64,000 nt of DNA from Vallitalea okinawensis (lineage in GTDB: Bacteria > Bacillota > Clostridia > Lachnospirales > PQDH01), in contig NZ_PQDH01000001.1 of assembly GCF_002964605.1 (NCBI RefSeq), positions 1 to 64,000 of the forward strand. The letters run 5' to 3'. The translations under genes were made by a program, and so were the position numbers. Below the pieces are notes generated by a model. It was not told where the DNA came from, did not search any database, and saw only the letters and a list, made by a program, of their open reading frames with translations. Positions 62,991 through 64,000 of the stretch are shown here, in pieces. Positions within the stretch are counted from its first letter, which is position 1; each line of letters opens with the position of its first letter.

Positions 62991-63473
62991 TTACCCAATT
63001 AACTTAGGTATAAGCTTCTTTAATCTGAATACTGTTAAAAAGTTTTTAGTTGCAACAACTTTATCTGAAAAAGTCACTATATAGGATTCCACATACTTTG
63101 GTGGTACTAGAGTTAAAGGAAACATATGTTTCAAAATAATGTCAGCTTCAATTTCATTGACCTCAAAATGCTCTACTGCATTCTCATATGAAATAATGGG
63201 ATGATTTCTTGTATGTCTAAAGTCTAAAATCCCCTGTTTATACTCTTTCCAATCATAGTGGAAAAAGTCATGTAACATAGCCCCTCGTGTAGCTGATACA
63301 ACGTCTGCACCAGTTAACTTAGCAATACGGTAGGACAGTCTTGCAACTTGTATATTATGGGATACAATATCCTCTTCATCATGATGCGAAAACTCTTTTA
63401 AAGCCATGTAATGATCATTTTCAAGCATTTCGCTAATTAATCTATTGAATTCTATTTTATTCCTTTTAAGCAT
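62991..63473 (-). CDS. HD-domain phosphohydrolase-like protein
   Basis: 160 aa. HD motif set: H in VSHNIQVARLSYRIAKLTGA, HD in RGAMLHDFFHYDWKEYK, H in TRNHPIISYENAVEHF and D in YIVTFSDKVVATKNF. Stand-alone HD proteins cleave phosphoesters of nucleotides or act on other phosphates. RBS GAAGGTG. Single gene upstream of the T-box operon in the same direction. Confidence 0.88.
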   Translation of the reverse strand: MLKRNKIEFNRLISEMLENDHYMALKEFSHHDEEDIVSHNIQVARLSYRIAKLTGADVVSATRGAMLHDFFHYDWKEYKQGILDFRHTRNHPIISYENAVEHFEVNEIEADIILKHMFPLTLVPPKYVESYIVTFSDKVVATKNFLTVFRLKKLIPKLIG

Positions 63474-63479
63474 TCCTTC

Positions 63480-63702
63480 ACCTTCTCTTCAGAGACTCTT
63501 TTATTTACCCACCCTATATATCAATAAATATTCTTATTTTATATCACTCAATTAGAATTGCATACTTAGTATTATAACTTAAATACAATTTATTTTGAAT
63601 ATCAAAATAATGGTATAAAATTTTTTATGTCCTTATTTATTGTATCAGCTAAGTATTAATAAAGTCTTAAGATTAAGTTAAATTTTAAAATGTTACAAAT
63701 TG
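63480..63702. other. Intergenic, about 220 bp
   Basis: AT-rich region between the HD gene and the terminator of the gene at the window end. Likely holds the HD gene promoter; no clear element chosen. Confidence 0.35.
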
Positions 63703-63703
63703 G

Positions 63704-63741
63704 AAACACTCTAGATATGTCTCAAATGATCTAGAGTGTTT
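63704..63741 (-). terminator. Terminator of window-end gene
   Basis: AAACACTCTAGAT / ATCTAGAGTGTTT perfect 13-base arms with a 12-base loop. Weak T-run on the minus strand. Confidence 0.7.
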
Positions 63742-63759
63742 CTGCTTGTACATTATTCT

Positions 63760-64000
63760 TTAAATAAATTCCTTTGGATGTTTTACTTTCAGTTGGGGAA
63801 CTGCGAATTCTCTTCCTGTTTCTACTAAACGTTTACAATACTTTGGTAGGTTACCATTAGCATGAAAAGGACCTCCTTCTTTCATTACCGTCCATAAAGG
63901 ATCAATATCATATATCATCGTATCCATCATTTCATCATGCCAATTATTCAATCGATAAACAGCTTCTTTACATACATCTCTATATTGATCAGCCACATTA
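63760..64000 (-). CDS. C-terminal part of a gene cut by the window end
   Basis: At least 78 residues, reading in from beyond the window. Segments such as YRLNNWHDEMMDTMIYDIDP and LPKYCKRLVETGREFAVPQL are not enough for me to name a family. The frame shows no start with a binding site inside the window, so it is treated as partial. Confidence 0.6.
   Translation of the reverse strand, partial: NVADQYRDVCKEAVYRLNNWHDEMMDTMIYDIDPLWTVMKEGGPFHANGNLPKYCKRLVETGREFAVPQLKVKHPKEFI

Overview
Kind of organism. The window is AT-rich and has strong AGGAGG-type ribosome binding sites, sporulation genes (sigH, a SpoVB/MurJ-type flippase, a YheC/D-type ATP-grasp protein), a Cys-type T-box leader and the gene order cysE-cysS-mrnC-flippase-rlmB ... 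rae1-sigH-tRNA-Thr. This points to a spore-forming, low-GC Gram-positive of class Clostridia, probably a Lachnospirales/Vallitalea-like lineage. The genus is an inference; no rRNA gene is present.

Layout. (1) About 1-29.9 kb is an accessory region. Mostly single genes, each with its own promoter and often its own terminator, lie on both strands: a Xer-like recombinase, an SpoU methyltransferase, MerR+MATE, GNAT and NUDIX enzymes, small membrane proteins, an LtaS-like enzyme and three 7-bladed YVTN beta-propellers. Between them lies gene debris: three fragments of one integrase family, a truncated second recombinase, a phage lysis-cassette remnant, a frameshifted nuclease/lamin-tail gene, a broken membrane protein gene and a lipoprotein gene without a usable start. 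The debris ends exactly at the 3' end of tRNA-Thr, where an integrase pseudogene lacking its catalytic tyrosine abuts the tRNA. (2) 29.9-31.2 kb holds tRNA-Thr, sigH and rae1 (NYN/PIN nuclease). (3) 31.5-57.4 kb is a block placed between rae1 and rlmB, which are neighbours in many Clostridia: an M42 aminopeptidase, a stalk-domain protein, a large transglutaminase-like protein, and a fucosyl-oligosaccharide locus (GntR/LacI-type regulator, GH18, LplABC-type importer, two GH29 fucosidases, a CBM9-like protein). It continues with a double ATP-grasp protein, a HAD phosphatase, a methyltransferase, two GNATs, a two-component system and a second sugar ABC importer. (4) 57.5-62.9 kb is the T-box-controlled cysE-cysS-mrnC-flippase-rlmB operon, followed by an HD protein and a gene cut by the window end.

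How it works together. The minus-strand locus at 37.9-46.3 kb looks like one transcription unit from a good sigma-A promoter at 46.55 kb. The lipoprotein and two permeases import an oligosaccharide, and GH29 and GH18 enzymes without signal peptides cut it in the cytoplasm. The GntR/LacI-type regulator beside it is the likely sensor. The second importer (53.5-56.8 kb) is followed by a histidine kinase and LuxR-type regulator. Neither importer has its own ATPase gene here, so a shared ATPase is expected elsewhere.

Most novel-looking items. The YVTN propellers share an upstream motif with a 54-aa protein, and two of them share a conserved 3' RNA hairpin. There is a fused RimK-like plus YheC/D-like ATP-grasp protein, nested inverted repeats beside the Xer-like recombinase, and a membrane-anchored excisionase-like HTH protein. 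A family of one-gene units shares a TGATATAATTTACT promoter motif.
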